Source: Streptomyces sp. NBC_01803 (lineage in GTDB: Bacteria; Actinomycetota; Actinomycetes; Streptomycetales; Streptomycetaceae). From it: a stretch of 64,000 nucleotides of DNA. Positions 1 to 7,669 of the stretch are shown piece by piece (position 1 is the stretch's first letter; every line of letters begins with the position of its first letter). The position numbers and the translations under genes are program-made. The notes below the pieces were generated by a model, which saw nothing but the letters and a program-made list of their open reading frames with translations, had not been told where the DNA came from and searched no databases. Location: NCBI RefSeq assembly GCF_035917415.1, contig NZ_CP109073.1, positions 1,528,501 through 1,592,500 of the forward strand, written 5' to 3'.

Positions 1-540
1 GGGCGAAGGATAGCCGACGTTGCTGTCGAAGGCGAACTCGGGGTGCTCCGGGGCCAGTTCCACGAGCATCGCGTCGCGCCGCACCTTGGCGATGACGGAG
101 GCGGCGGCCACCGCGACGCAGGACTGGTCCCCCTTGATGACCGTCCGCACCCGCCAGGGCGCGCCCAGATAATCGTGCTTCCCGTCCAGGATCACGGCGT
201 CCGGCCACTCCGGCAGTCCCCCCAGGGCGCGGACGGCCGCCAGACGCAGCGCGGCTGTCATGCCGAGGCTGTCGATCTCCCCCGGTGAGGCGTGGCCGAG
301 CGCGTAGGAGGTCACCCAGCCGGTGAGCACCTCGGCCAGGGCGGTCCGGCGCGGCGGCGTCAGCAGCTTGGAATCGGTGAGTCCCTCGGGCGGGCGGCGC
401 AGTCCGGTGACAGCGGCGCAGACGGTGACCGGACCGGCCCAGGCTCCGCGCCCGACCTCGTCGACGCCCGCGACCAGCCGCGCTCCGGTGGTGGCGCGCA
501 GCGACCGCTCGACTCGGTGGGTGGGAGGCTCGTACGGCAT
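1..540 (-). CDS. rnhB: Ribonuclease HII, 3' end outside window
   Basis: Ribonuclease HII cuts the RNA strand of RNA-DNA hybrids and removes single ribonucleotides misincorporated into DNA, acting in the cytoplasm. Reading the minus strand from the ATG at 538-540 gives 180 open codons up to the window edge, so the C-terminus is missing. The RNase H-fold signature [12 protein letters not shown] sits near residue 27 and supplies the catalytic Asp-Glu pair. A further acidic position is in VILDGK near residue 116, followed by the family motif [12 protein letters not shown]. It lies 13 bp after the histidine phosphatase stop on the same strand, so the two are probably co-transcribed. The identity is secure from the motif spacing. 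Only the truncated C-terminus cannot be checked. Confidence 0.93.
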   Translation of the reverse strand, partial: MPYEPPTHRVERSLRATTGARLVAGVDEVGRGAWAGPVTVCAAVTGLRRPPEGLTDSKLLTPPRRTALAEVLTGWVTSYALGHASPGEIDSLGMTAALRLAAVRALGGLPEWPDAVILDGKHDYLGAPWRVRTVIKGDQSCVAVAAASVIAKVRRDAMLVELAPEHPEFAFDSNVGYPSP

Positions 541-553
541 GACGCGAGCCACC

Positions 554-1219
554 CTATGTGCACCAGCCGTCGAAGGGCCGCTTGGGGGTGTGCCAGTGCT
601 CGAAGGGCCGGTCGAGGTGGTACCTGCCGTCACGGCCGAGCAGCAGCTCCCGGGTCTCCCCGTTGCCCGGGTTGGACAGCGACTCGAACTCGGCGACGGA
701 CCAGTGCAGCCAGCGCATGCAGAACAGGCGCATCGTCAGCCCGTGCGTCACCAGCAGCACGTTCGGCGGGTGGTCCGGCTCCTCGAAGCTGCGCCACAGG
801 CTCTCCAGGAAGGCCCCGACCCGGTCGTAGACATCGGCTCCCGACTCCCCTTGGGCGAAACGGTAGAAGAAGTGCCCATAGGCGTCGCGGGACCGCTTCT
901 GGCGGAGCACGTCCTCGCGGTCCTGCCAGTTCCCCCAGTCCTGCTCGCGCAACCGCGGCTCCTCGCGCACCCGTACCCTGGCCGGATCGAGTCCGAGGGC
1001 GCGGAAAGTCTCGTGGGTGCGCCGGTACGGCGAGACGTAGGCGGACACCCGCTCCTGGCCGAAGACCGCGCGCAGCCGCTCCCCGGCGGCCTCGGCCTGC
1101 CGTCGGCCCTTCTCCGTCAACGCCAGCGCGTGGTCGGGAAGGTGCTCGTAGACGGAGTCGTCGTAGTTCCCCTGTGACTCTCCGTGCCGCAGGAGGACGA
1201 TACGCCGGGGCTGTGCCAT
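554..1219 (-). CDS. Histidine phosphatase family protein
   Basis: This 221-residue protein belongs to the histidine phosphatase (phosphoglycerate mutase-like) superfamily, which uses a phosphohistidine intermediate on small-molecule or protein phosphates. The catalytic signature LRHGESQGN is at residues 10-18 and the second catalytic His is in VTHGLTMR near residue 158. The remaining fold is continuous. No signal peptide or membrane segment is seen, so it should be cytoplasmic. It lies just upstream of rnhB, a pairing common in actinobacteria, where some relatives are bifunctional RNase H/acid phosphatases. Here the two activities are on separate proteins. The substrate cannot be inferred from the sequence. 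Confidence 0.88.
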   Translation of the reverse strand: MAQPRRIVLLRHGESQGNYDDSVYEHLPDHALALTEKGRRQAEAAGERLRAVFGQERVSAYVSPYRRTHETFRALGLDPARVRVREEPRLREQDWGNWQDREDVLRQKRSRDAYGHFFYRFAQGESGADVYDRVGAFLESLWRSFEEPDHPPNVLLVTHGLTMRLFCMRWLHWSVAEFESLSNPGNGETRELLLGRDGRYHLDRPFEHWHTPKRPFDGWCT

Positions 1220-1261
1220 GGTGTCAGCCTAGTTCTGCGCCGAGCGGGAGGCCGGGGGCGG

Positions 1262-1870
1262 TCATACCGTCCAGGCCCGTTCCATGTCGATCACGTCGCC
1301 GGCGATGGTGGCGACGTCGGCCCCGGTCTGCGCGCGCAGCGCGAGCCGTTCCACCCGCTCGGTGCGGTACTTGGCGCGCTCAGCGGCCGAGTCCCACATC
1401 GACAGCACCAGGAACTCGCAGTCCGGCTCCGCCTCGGCGAAGACCCCGCGCAGCATCCCGGGCGATCCGGCCATCGCCGGGTTCCACACCTTCTCCTGCA
1501 TCAGCGCGAAGTGCTCGGCGCGCTCCTTGTGGACGCGGCAGTGCGCGACCCGCAGCAGGTTCGCGTCGGTGAAGCGCGGTTCGAAGCCCATCTTGACGTC
1601 GAAGCGGTACTGGAAGAGCCGCACCCGCATGTCCTGGAACGTGCCGCTCTGGGCCGCCGCGAGCCGGTCGTGGGAGCGGGCCATGAAGGAGTCGTAGAAC
1701 GCGCGGCTCTCCCAGAAGCCGAAGAGATGTACGACGCCCGGCCGGGTCCGGCTCCAGCCGCCACCCTGGGACCGGAATCCGGGCTCGCCGAGCAGTCCCG
1801 CCCACTTCCGCTGCCCGCGCTCGAAGCCGACTCGGTCGACGACGGTGCACCGCATCCACTTGACCAGCAC
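1262..1870 (-). CDS. DUF4937/YdbC-like alpha-beta barrel protein
   Basis: This 202-residue cytoplasmic protein starts at a GTG (MLVKWMRC). It appears to contain two dimeric alpha-beta barrel-like halves. The first (residues about 1-100) has WSRTRPGVVHLFGFW and FYDSFM. The second (about 105-200) has HCRVHKERAEHF, VWNPAMAG and FLVLSMWDS, as in antibiotic-biosynthesis-monooxygenase-like domains. I recognise the overall pattern as the DUF4937/YdbC group of Streptomyces, whose reaction is not established. No cofactor motif is visible. It follows the histidine phosphatase promoter region on the same strand with a 42-bp gap and may be in the same transcription unit. The start is uncertain because no strong ribosome binding site precedes it. 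Confidence 0.62.
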   Translation of the reverse strand: MLVKWMRCTVVDRVGFERGQRKWAGLLGEPGFRSQGGGWSRTRPGVVHLFGFWESRAFYDSFMARSHDRLAAAQSGTFQDMRVRLFQYRFDVKMGFEPRFTDANLLRVAHCRVHKERAEHFALMQEKVWNPAMAGSPGMLRGVFAEAEPDCEFLVLSMWDSAAERAKYRTERVERLALRAQTGADVATIAGDVIDMERAWTV

Positions 1871-1992
1871 CGCGCCATCGTACGGCCAACTCGCGTCAGG
1901 GGTGGACGAGATCGTCGATCACGCGATCACACCCAGCGCTTCCCGGCGGTCAACTCACCCGCCGGTACCGGTCCTTCATCGCGTGGCCGGGA

Positions 1993-2760
1993 TCACCGGG
2001 CGGACCGGAAGTCGTCGAAGGCGATCCGGCCCACCGCGCGGTCGGGCGCGAGCAGCGCTCCTTCCCGCACCGCGCGGAACGCCTTCCCCGGCAGCCGCAG
2101 CGGCACCACGGAACGGCGCGTCCCCGCCGCCCGCGCCGCCGCCCGCGTGAGATCGCGCGCCGTGCGGATTTCGGGCCCCGCCAGATCGGCGACCCGTCCG
2201 GCCGGCTCGCCGACCGCCAGCTCCGCCAGCCGCTCGCCCGCCTCCCGCTCCGCCACCGGCTGCAGCCGCACCCCGCCGCCCAGCGTCAGCACCACCGGCA
2301 GCCGGCGCTGCGCCGCCACCAGCCGGGTGATCAGGCCGTGGAACTGCGTGGTCCGCAGCACCGTCCACGGCAGCCCGGATTCCGCGACGATCCGCTCGCA
2401 CTCCAGCTTCGCCCGGTAATAGGGGAAGCCGGGCACCCGGTCGGCGCCCACGATCGAGATGTACACCAGGTGCGGTGCCCCGGCGGCCCGCGCGGCCTCG
2501 GCCAGCCGCCGCGTCATCGCCACGTCGCCCGACCCGTTCGCCGTCGCGCAGTGCACGACCGCGTCGGTGCCGGACAGCGCCGGGCCGAGCCCGCCACCGG
2601 TCCTCAGATCACCGCGCACCCACTCGACCGGCAGCCGCTCCCCCTCCGCGCGCCCCCGGCGGCTGAGAACGCGCACTTCGTGCTCGTCCTCCAGCAGCCT
2701 GCGCACGACCTCGCGGCCGAGTGTCCCCGTACCGCCGGTCACCAGGATCACGCTGTGCAT
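1993..2760 (-). CDS. NAD(P)-binding, NmrA/SDR-type epimerase-like protein
   Basis: This 255-residue atypical short-chain dehydrogenase has the N-terminal Rossmann motif TGGTGTLGREVVRRL (residues 7-21). It is followed by an NmrA-like body with VVHCATANGSGD and the segment YISIVGADRVPGFPYYRAKL, in which a YxxxK-type Tyr/Lys pair can be read. Such proteins bind NAD(P)H and act either as oxidoreductases or as redox-sensing regulators; which applies here is unknown. The ATG at 2758-2760 was chosen because it sits directly before the Rossmann strand, whereas the longer reading adds 44 low-complexity residues. It lies downstream of nrdJ and its terminator hairpin on the same strand, so it probably has its own promoter. 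Confidence 0.8.
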   Translation of the reverse strand: MHSVILVTGGTGTLGREVVRRLLEDEHEVRVLSRRGRAEGERLPVEWVRGDLRTGGGLGPALSGTDAVVHCATANGSGDVAMTRRLAEAARAAGAPHLVYISIVGADRVPGFPYYRAKLECERIVAESGLPWTVLRTTQFHGLITRLVAAQRRLPVVLTLGGGVRLQPVAEREAGERLAELAVGEPAGRVADLAGPEIRTARDLTRAAARAAGTRRSVVPLRLPGKAFRAVREGALLAPDRAVGRIAFDDFRSAR

Positions 2761-2854
2761 GATCGCCCCATGGTCATGGTCATCGCCTTCCGCCGCCTCC
2801 ATCCTCGCGGAGCCGGCCGGAACGCGCAGCCGCACCATGGGCGGGCCGGACAGG

Positions 2855-2895
2855 CCGGTGCCACCCACCGCGCGCGGCACGGCGGGTGGCACCGG
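2855..2895 (-). terminator. Hairpin terminator after nrdJ
   Basis: A perfect 12-bp inverted repeat (arms 2855-2866 and 2884-2895, 17-nt loop) begins 6 bp after the nrdJ stop codon. It is very GC-rich and lacks a T-run, which is normal for Streptomyces terminators. Its position fits termination of the nrdRJ transcript. Confidence 0.7.
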
Positions 2896-2901
2896 GGATC
2901 A

Positions 2902-5805
2902 CTAGCTGCAGCCGCTCGTGGAGCCGCAGCCCTCGCAGAGGTAGCAGCTACCGGCGCGGCGCATCTTCGTCCCGCAGGACAGGCACAGCGGCGCGTCCGC
3001 GTTCAGGCCGAGCTGGATCTCCAGCAGCTCGGTGGAGCTGTGCGCCTCCTTCGGCGCGGGCCGCTCCTCCTCCGGCTCCGCCGCCGCGGCGGGCGCCGCC
3101 GCCGAGCCGCCGGACCGGCCGGCCTGCGGCTGGCGGGGCGCGGATTGGGAGAGCCCCTCGACGTCCATGTCTTCGTCGGCCGACTCGTACGAGCCGGTCT
3201 CCAGGTGGCGCTGCCGCTCGCCCGCCGTGTGGATTCCCAGGGCCGACCTGGTCTCGAAGGGCAGGAAGTCCAGCGCCAGCCGGCGGAAGATGTAGTCCAC
3301 GATGGACTGGGCCATCCGGACGTCCTGGTCGTCGGTCATACCGGCCGGCTCGAAGCGCATGTTGGTGAACTTCGAGACGTACGTCTCCAGGGGCACGCCG
3401 TACTGGAGGCCCACCGAGACGGCGATCGAGAAGGCGTCCATCATGCCCGCCAGGGTCGAGCCCTGCTTGGACATCTTCAGGAAGACCTCGCCCAGCCCGT
3501 CGTCCGGGTAGGAGTTCGCCGTCATGTACCCCTCGGCGCCGCCCACCGTGAACGAGGTGGTGAGCCCGGGCCGGCCCTTCGGCAGCCGCTTGCGCACCGG
3601 GCGGTACTCCACGACCTTCTCCGGCTCGGGAGCCCGGGCCGACCCCGTCGGCCGCTCGCCCTCCTTGTCCTTCTTCTTGGCGGACAGCGGCTGACCGACT
3701 TTGCTGTTCTCCACATACACCGCGAGGGCCTTGACGCCGAGCTTCCACCCCTGGAGGTAGATCTCGGCCACGTCGTCCACCGTGCTGGTGCTCGGCATGT
3801 TGACCGTCTTGGAGATGGCGCCACTGAGGAACGGCTGGGCGGCGGCCATCATCCGCACGTGCCCCATGGGCGCGATCGACCGCTCCCCCATGGCGCAGTC
3901 GAAGACCTCGTAGTGCTCGGGCTTCAGACCGGGGGAGTCGACGACGTTGCCGTGCTCGGCGATGTGCGCGACGATCGCCTCCACCTGCTCCGGCTGGTAC
4001 CCCAGGCGCTTGAGGGCCTTGGGCACGGTGTTGTTCACGATCTGCATCGAGCCGCCGCCGACCAGCTTCTTGAACTTCACCAGCGCCAGGTCGGGCTCGA
4101 TGCCCGTGGTGTCGCAGTCCATCATCAGGCCGATCGTGCCGGTCGGGGCCAGCACGGACGCCTGCGCGTTGCGGAAACCGTTCTTCTTGCCCAGGCGGAG
4201 AACGTCCTGCCACGCCTCGGTGGCCGCCGACCAGACCGGGGTGTCCAGGTCGTCCATCCGCCGGGCCGCGTCGTTGGCCTCGGCGTGCTGCCGCATGACG
4301 CGGTTGTGGGCGTCCGCGTTGCGGGCGTACCCGTCGTACGCGCCGACGACCGCGGCCAGCTCGGCGGAGCGCCGGTAGGAGGTGCCGGTCATCAGCGAGG
4401 TGATCGCGCCCGCCAGGGCCCGGCCGCCGTCCGAGTCGTACGCGTGGCCGGTCGCCATCAGCAGCGCGCCGAGGTTGGCGTAGCCGATGCCGAGCTGGCG
4501 GAAGGCGCGCGTGGTCTCGCCGATCTTCTGGGTCGGGAAGTCCGCGAAGCAGATCGAGATGTCCATGGCCGTGATGACCAGCTCCACGACCTTGGCGAAC
4601 CGCGCGGCGTCGAACGCCTGGTGGCCCTCGCCGTCGTCGGAGAGGAATTTCATCAGGTTCAGCGAGGCCAGGTTGCAGCTGGAGTTGTCCAGGTGCATGT
4701 ACTCGCTGCACGGGTTGGACGCGGTGATCCGGCCGGTCTCGGGCGAAGTGTGCCAGTGGTTGATCGTGTCGTCATACTGAATGCCGGGGTCGGCGCACAC
4801 GTGGGCGGCCTCCGCCATCTTGCGGAACAGACCGCGGGCGTCGACCTCCTCGATGATCTCGCCGCTGGTCCTCCCCCGCAGGCCGAACCGCTCGCCGGCC
4901 TCGACGGACCGCATGAACTCGTCGGTGACTCGCACCGAGTTGTTCGCGTTCTGGTACTGCACCGACGTGATGTCGTCGCCGCCCAGGTCCATGTCGAATC
5001 CCGCGTCGCGCAGCGCGCGGATCTTCTCCTCCTCCTTCACCTTGGTCTCGATGAAGGCCTCCACGTCCGGGTGGTCCACGTCCAGCACGACCATCTTGGC
5101 CGCGCGGCGCGTGGCGCCGCCCGATTTGATCGTCCCGGCGGAGGCGTCCGCGCCGCGCATGAAGGAGACCGGACCCGAGGCGTTGCCCCCGGAGGACAGC
5201 AGCTCCTTGGAGGAGCGGATACGGGACAGGTTCAGCCCCGCGCCCGAGCCGCCCTTGAAGATCATCCCCTCTTCCTTGTACCAGTCGAGGATCGACTCCA
5301 TGGAGTCGTCGACGGAGAGGATGAAACAGGCGCTGACCTGCTGCGGCTGCTTGGTACCGACGTTGAACCACACCGGCGAGTTGAAGCTGAAGACCTGGTG
5401 CAGCAGCGCGTAGGCCAGCTCGTGCTCGAAGGTCTCGGCGTCCTCCGGGGAGGCGAAATACCCGAAGTCCTCGCCCGCCCGCCGGTAGGTCTTCACCACG
5501 CGGTCGATGAGCTGCTTGAGGCCGGTCTCGCGCTGCGGCGTGCCGACCGCCCCGCGGAAATACTTGCTCGTGACGATGTTGACCGCGTTCACCGACCAGA
5601 AGTCGGGGAACTCGACGCCACGCTGTTCGAAGTTGATCGAACCGTCGCGCCAGTTGGTCATGACGACGTCACGGCGCTCCCAGACCACCTCGTCGTAAGG
5701 GTGCACGCCGGGGGTGGTGTGGATGCGCTCGATCCGCAGGCCCTTGCTTCCCTTGCCACCCTTGGTGCGGGAGCCTCGTGCCGGGCCGCTCGTCGTCTCA
5801 GTCAT
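2902..5805 (-). CDS. nrdJ: Vitamin B12-dependent ribonucleotide reductase (class II)
   Basis: NrdJ is the adenosylcobalamin-dependent class II ribonucleotide reductase, a 967-residue cytoplasmic enzyme that makes deoxyribonucleotides with or without oxygen. Recognisable parts include the substrate-site motif NPCSEYMHLDNSSCNLAS and KIGETTRAFRQLGIGYANLG. The C-terminal half carries SVLAPTGTIGLMMDCDTTG. The extreme C-terminus is a zinc-ribbon-like tail with paired cysteines (CLSCGTKM and CYLCEGCGSTSGC) that probably delivers reducing equivalents. A low-complexity Pro/Ala/Glu linker precedes this tail. I chose the ATG at 5803-5805 because GGGAGG lies five bases upstream; an in-frame ATG seven codons earlier lacks this. 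nrdR lies 98 bp upstream on the same strand, forming nrdRJ, which is likely repressed through the NrdR boxes. Confidence 0.97.
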   Translation of the reverse strand: MTETTSGPARGSRTKGGKGSKGLRIERIHTTPGVHPYDEVVWERRDVVMTNWRDGSINFEQRGVEFPDFWSVNAVNIVTSKYFRGAVGTPQRETGLKQLIDRVVKTYRRAGEDFGYFASPEDAETFEHELAYALLHQVFSFNSPVWFNVGTKQPQQVSACFILSVDDSMESILDWYKEEGMIFKGGSGAGLNLSRIRSSKELLSSGGNASGPVSFMRGADASAGTIKSGGATRRAAKMVVLDVDHPDVEAFIETKVKEEEKIRALRDAGFDMDLGGDDITSVQYQNANNSVRVTDEFMRSVEAGERFGLRGRTSGEIIEEVDARGLFRKMAEAAHVCADPGIQYDDTINHWHTSPETGRITASNPCSEYMHLDNSSCNLASLNLMKFLSDDGEGHQAFDAARFAKVVELVITAMDISICFADFPTQKIGETTRAFRQLGIGYANLGALLMATGHAYDSDGGRALAGAITSLMTGTSYRRSAELAAVVGAYDGYARNADAHNRVMRQHAEANDAARRMDDLDTPVWSAATEAWQDVLRLGKKNGFRNAQASVLAPTGTIGLMMDCDTTGIEPDLALVKFKKLVGGGSMQIVNNTVPKALKRLGYQPEQVEAIVAHIAEHGNVVDSPGLKPEHYEVFDCAMGERSIAPMGHVRMMAAAQPFLSGAISKTVNMPSTSTVDDVAEIYLQGWKLGVKALAVYVENSKVGQPLSAKKKDKEGERPTGSARAPEPEKVVEYRPVRKRLPKGRPGLTTSFTVGGAEGYMTANSYPDDGLGEVFLKMSKQGSTLAGMMDAFSIAVSVGLQYGVPLETYVSKFTNMRFEPAGMTDDQDVRMAQSIVDYIFRRLALDFLPFETRSALGIHTAGERQRHLETGSYESADEDMDVEGLSQSAPRQPQAGRSGGSAAAPAAAAEPEEERPAPKEAHSSTELLEIQLGLNADAPLCLSCGTKMRRAGSCYLCEGCGSTSGCS

Positions 5806-5903
5806 TCCGCCTCCCTGTTCGGGCACAACGCCCTGGTGTGACCCGGCCGGGGCAAGGTCACGTGTTGTCGTTCCATCGACCGTGGCGCGGCGATGCGCCC
5901 CGG

Positions 5904-6407
5904 TCAGCTCTTGTCGGCCCCGGTCCGCGCGGGCGCGGAGTCCGGCCGGTCGTCAGCGGCGGGGAAGCCCTCGCGCAGCTCGGCGATGGCGGCCTCGAAG
6001 TCCTCGAGCGAGTCGAAGGCCCGATAGACGGACGCGAAGCGCAGGTAGGCCACCAGGTCCAGCTCGCGGAGCGGCCCGAGTATGGCGAGGCCGACGTCGT
6101 GCGTGGACAGCTCGGCGCTGCCGGTCGCGCGCACCGCCTCCTCGACCCGCTGGCCGAGCTGGGCGAGGGCGTCCTCGGTGACGGGACGGCCCTGACACGC
6201 CTTGCGGACGCCGACGATCACCTTGTCCCGGCTGAACGGCTCGGTGACGCCGCTGCGCTTGATCACCATCAGCGAGGCGGTCTCCACCGTGGTGAACCGC
6301 CGGGAGCAGCTCGGACACTGGCGGCGACGGCGGATCATGGTGCCATCGTCGGCGGTGCGGCTGTCGACGACGCGGCTGTCGGGGTGTCGGCAGAAGGGGC
6401 AGTGCAT
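5904..6407 (-). CDS. nrdR: Transcriptional repressor NrdR
   Basis: NrdR senses ATP/dATP through its ATP-cone and represses ribonucleotide reductase genes. The 167-residue protein has the N-terminal zinc ribbon [17 protein letters not shown] followed by [10 protein letters not shown], giving the four-cysteine site. The ATP-cone comprises about residues 49-139, with [16 protein letters not shown] and [13 protein letters not shown]. It carries a C-terminal extension of about 15 residues ending in [12 protein letters not shown] good ribosome binding site (AGGGAGAG) precedes the ATG. It is the first gene of the nrdRJ unit and should be autoregulated, because two NrdR-box-like palindromes lie about 165-210 bp upstream. 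It is divergent from lexA. Confidence 0.97.
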   Translation of the reverse strand: MHCPFCRHPDSRVVDSRTADDGTMIRRRRQCPSCSRRFTTVETASLMVIKRSGVTEPFSRDKVIVGVRKACQGRPVTEDALAQLGQRVEEAVRATGSAELSTHDVGLAILGPLRELDLVAYLRFASVYRAFDSLEDFEAAIAELREGFPAADDRPDSAPARTGADKS

Positions 6408-6419
6408 CTCTTCTCTCCC

Positions 6420-6443
6420 TTTCCGACTTTCCGACTTTCCGAC
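6420..6443 (-). repeat. Triple tandem octamer in nrdR leader
   Basis: Three exact head-to-tail copies of TTTCCGAC on the plus strand (GTCGGAAA in the nrdR transcript) end 12 bp before the nrdR ATG, directly against the ribosome binding site. Function unknown. It may affect translation initiation or simply be a slippage-prone microsatellite. Confidence 0.85.
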
Positions 6444-6571
6444 AGCTCGGTGACGCAGCGTGCGGACGCCGGGCGTGCGGGCACGGCGTCATGACCTCGC
6501 CAGGCCGTTCGAACGGCCTGTGGGGGCGATCACCAGCATAGGCGATATCCACCGCCGATGAGGACCCAGGA

Positions 6572-6619
6572 CCACAATTTGTGGGGAGCCGCCAGTCATG
6601 AAACCACTACATCTAGGGT
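6572..6619 (-). promoter_or_regulatory. Paired NrdR boxes of nrdRJ
   Basis: Two 16-bp sites resemble the NrdR consensus (acaCwAtATaTwGtgt). Box 1 at 6572-6587 reads CCACAATTTGTGG at its core. Box 2 at 6604-6619 reads CCACTACATCTAGGGT. Their starts are 32 bp apart, about three helical turns, which is the known geometry for cooperative NrdR binding. They lie upstream of nrdR in its transcription direction. The assignment rests on the family consensus and on position. Confidence 0.72.
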
Positions 6620-6801
6620 TCCGCTGTCAACATCATCAGAACGCGTGTCGCGCCGCGACAAACGGGGCCCGGGGTCGGGCGGGTGGCGGCCGCATGGGAG
6701 GCTATCGCACGGGCGGTTACCGTTCGCGGCCGGAGTCCCCTTTTACCGAGGGGCCATACACCCGGTTTTGCGACCACGTCAGGCGATCTGCGATATTTCA
6801 C

Positions 6802-6817
6802 TCGAACGTGTGTTTGG
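6802..6817 (+). promoter_or_regulatory. LexA (SOS) box upstream of lexA
   Basis: TCGAACGTGTGTTTGG matches the Gram-positive/actinobacterial LexA site TCGAACRNNYGTTCGA at most positions. It lies 63 bp before the lexA start codon, consistent with autorepression. Confidence 0.8.
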
Positions 6818-6880
6818 CGCAACCTTTCGATAGCAACTACCGTTGTCTGACTAGCGAGTACCACCTGAGAAGGGGCCGAC

Positions 6881-7630
6881 ATGACCACCGCAGCAGACGA
6901 CGCCATCACCGCCGCTGAGCGCCGCCAAGACCGGCTGGGCACGCCGGGAGCCGCGCCCGCCCGCTCGCTGCCGGGGCGCCCACCGGGGATCAGGGCCGAC
7001 AGCTCGGGCCTCACCGACCGCCAGCGCCGGGTCATCGAGGTCATCCGGGACTCCGTGCAGCGCCGCGGCTACCCGCCGTCGATGCGGGAGATCGGCCAGG
7101 CCGTCGGCCTGTCCAGCACCTCGTCCGTGGCCCATCAGCTCATGGCCCTGGAGCGCAAGGGATTCCTGCGTCGCGACCCGCACCGCCCCCGCGCGTACGA
7201 GGTGCGCGGTGCCGACACGCCGACGCCCCAGGCCGCGGACACGGCCGGCAAGCCCGCCGCCTCGTATGTGCCGCTGGTCGGCCGGATCGCGGCCGGTGGC
7301 CCGATCCTCGCCGAAGAGTCGGTCGAGGACGTCTTCCCCCTCCCCAGGCAGCTCGTCGGCGACGGCGAGCTCTTCGTGCTGAAGGTCGTCGGAGACTCGA
7401 TGATCGAGGCTGCTATCTGCGACGGCGACTGGGTGACGGTCCGCCGCCAGCCCGTTGCGGAGAACGGCGACATCGTGGCCGCCATGCTGGACGGCGAGGC
7501 GACCGTGAAGCGCTTCAAGCGCGAGGACGGCCATGTCTGGCTCCTCCCGCACAACGCGGCATACCAGCCGATCCCCGGCGACGAGGCCACGATCCTCGGC
7601 AAGGTCGTCGCCGTCATGCGCCGGGTCTGA
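6881..7630 (+). CDS. lexA: LexA repressor, SOS response
   Basis: LexA represses DNA-damage genes and is inactivated by RecA-stimulated self-cleavage. The 249-residue protein has a winged-helix domain at about residues 44-110 ([33 protein letters not shown]). The S24 peptidase-like domain shows the Ala-Gly cleavage bond within GRIAAGGP, the nucleophile Ser in GDSMIEAA and the Lys in GEATVKRF. A 43-residue N-terminal extension precedes the DNA-binding domain, as is common in Streptomyces. AGAAGGGG precedes the ATG. Control is probably autorepressive through the upstream SOS box. It is convergent with the DinG-type helicase and divergent from nrdR. Confidence 0.97.
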   Translation: MTTAADDAITAAERRQDRLGTPGAAPARSLPGRPPGIRADSSGLTDRQRRVIEVIRDSVQRRGYPPSMREIGQAVGLSSTSSVAHQLMALERKGFLRRDPHRPRAYEVRGADTPTPQAADTAGKPAASYVPLVGRIAAGGPILAEESVEDVFPLPRQLVGDGELFVLKVVGDSMIEAAICDGDWVTVRRQPVAENGDIVAAMLDGEATVKRFKREDGHVWLLPHNAAYQPIPGDEATILGKVVAVMRRV

Positions 7631-7669
7631 CCCGCCGCGTCGACCGCGCCCTCTGGCTCGCGCCCCTTC

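Larger units (their letters stand above)
6408..6880. other. Divergent nrdR-lexA intergenic region
   Basis: This 473-bp region holds no convincing gene. It contains a triple 8-bp repeat next to nrdR, the paired NrdR boxes in the middle and an SOS box near lexA, so it carries the control elements for both directions. Its base composition is less GC-rich than the flanking genes, as expected for regulatory DNA. Confidence 0.75.

Noticed and set aside
2338..5841. Very long plus-strand open frame opposite nrdJ
   Set aside because: It is a GC-bias shadow: no family motifs, a biased His/Arg/Val/Leu composition, and the opposite strand encodes a clear full-length NrdJ.
5806..6880. Cobalamin riboswitch for the B12-dependent reductase
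   Set aside because: No B12-box-like element or long structured leader was seen before nrdR or nrdJ. In Streptomyces that riboswitch controls the class I operon, which is not in this window.
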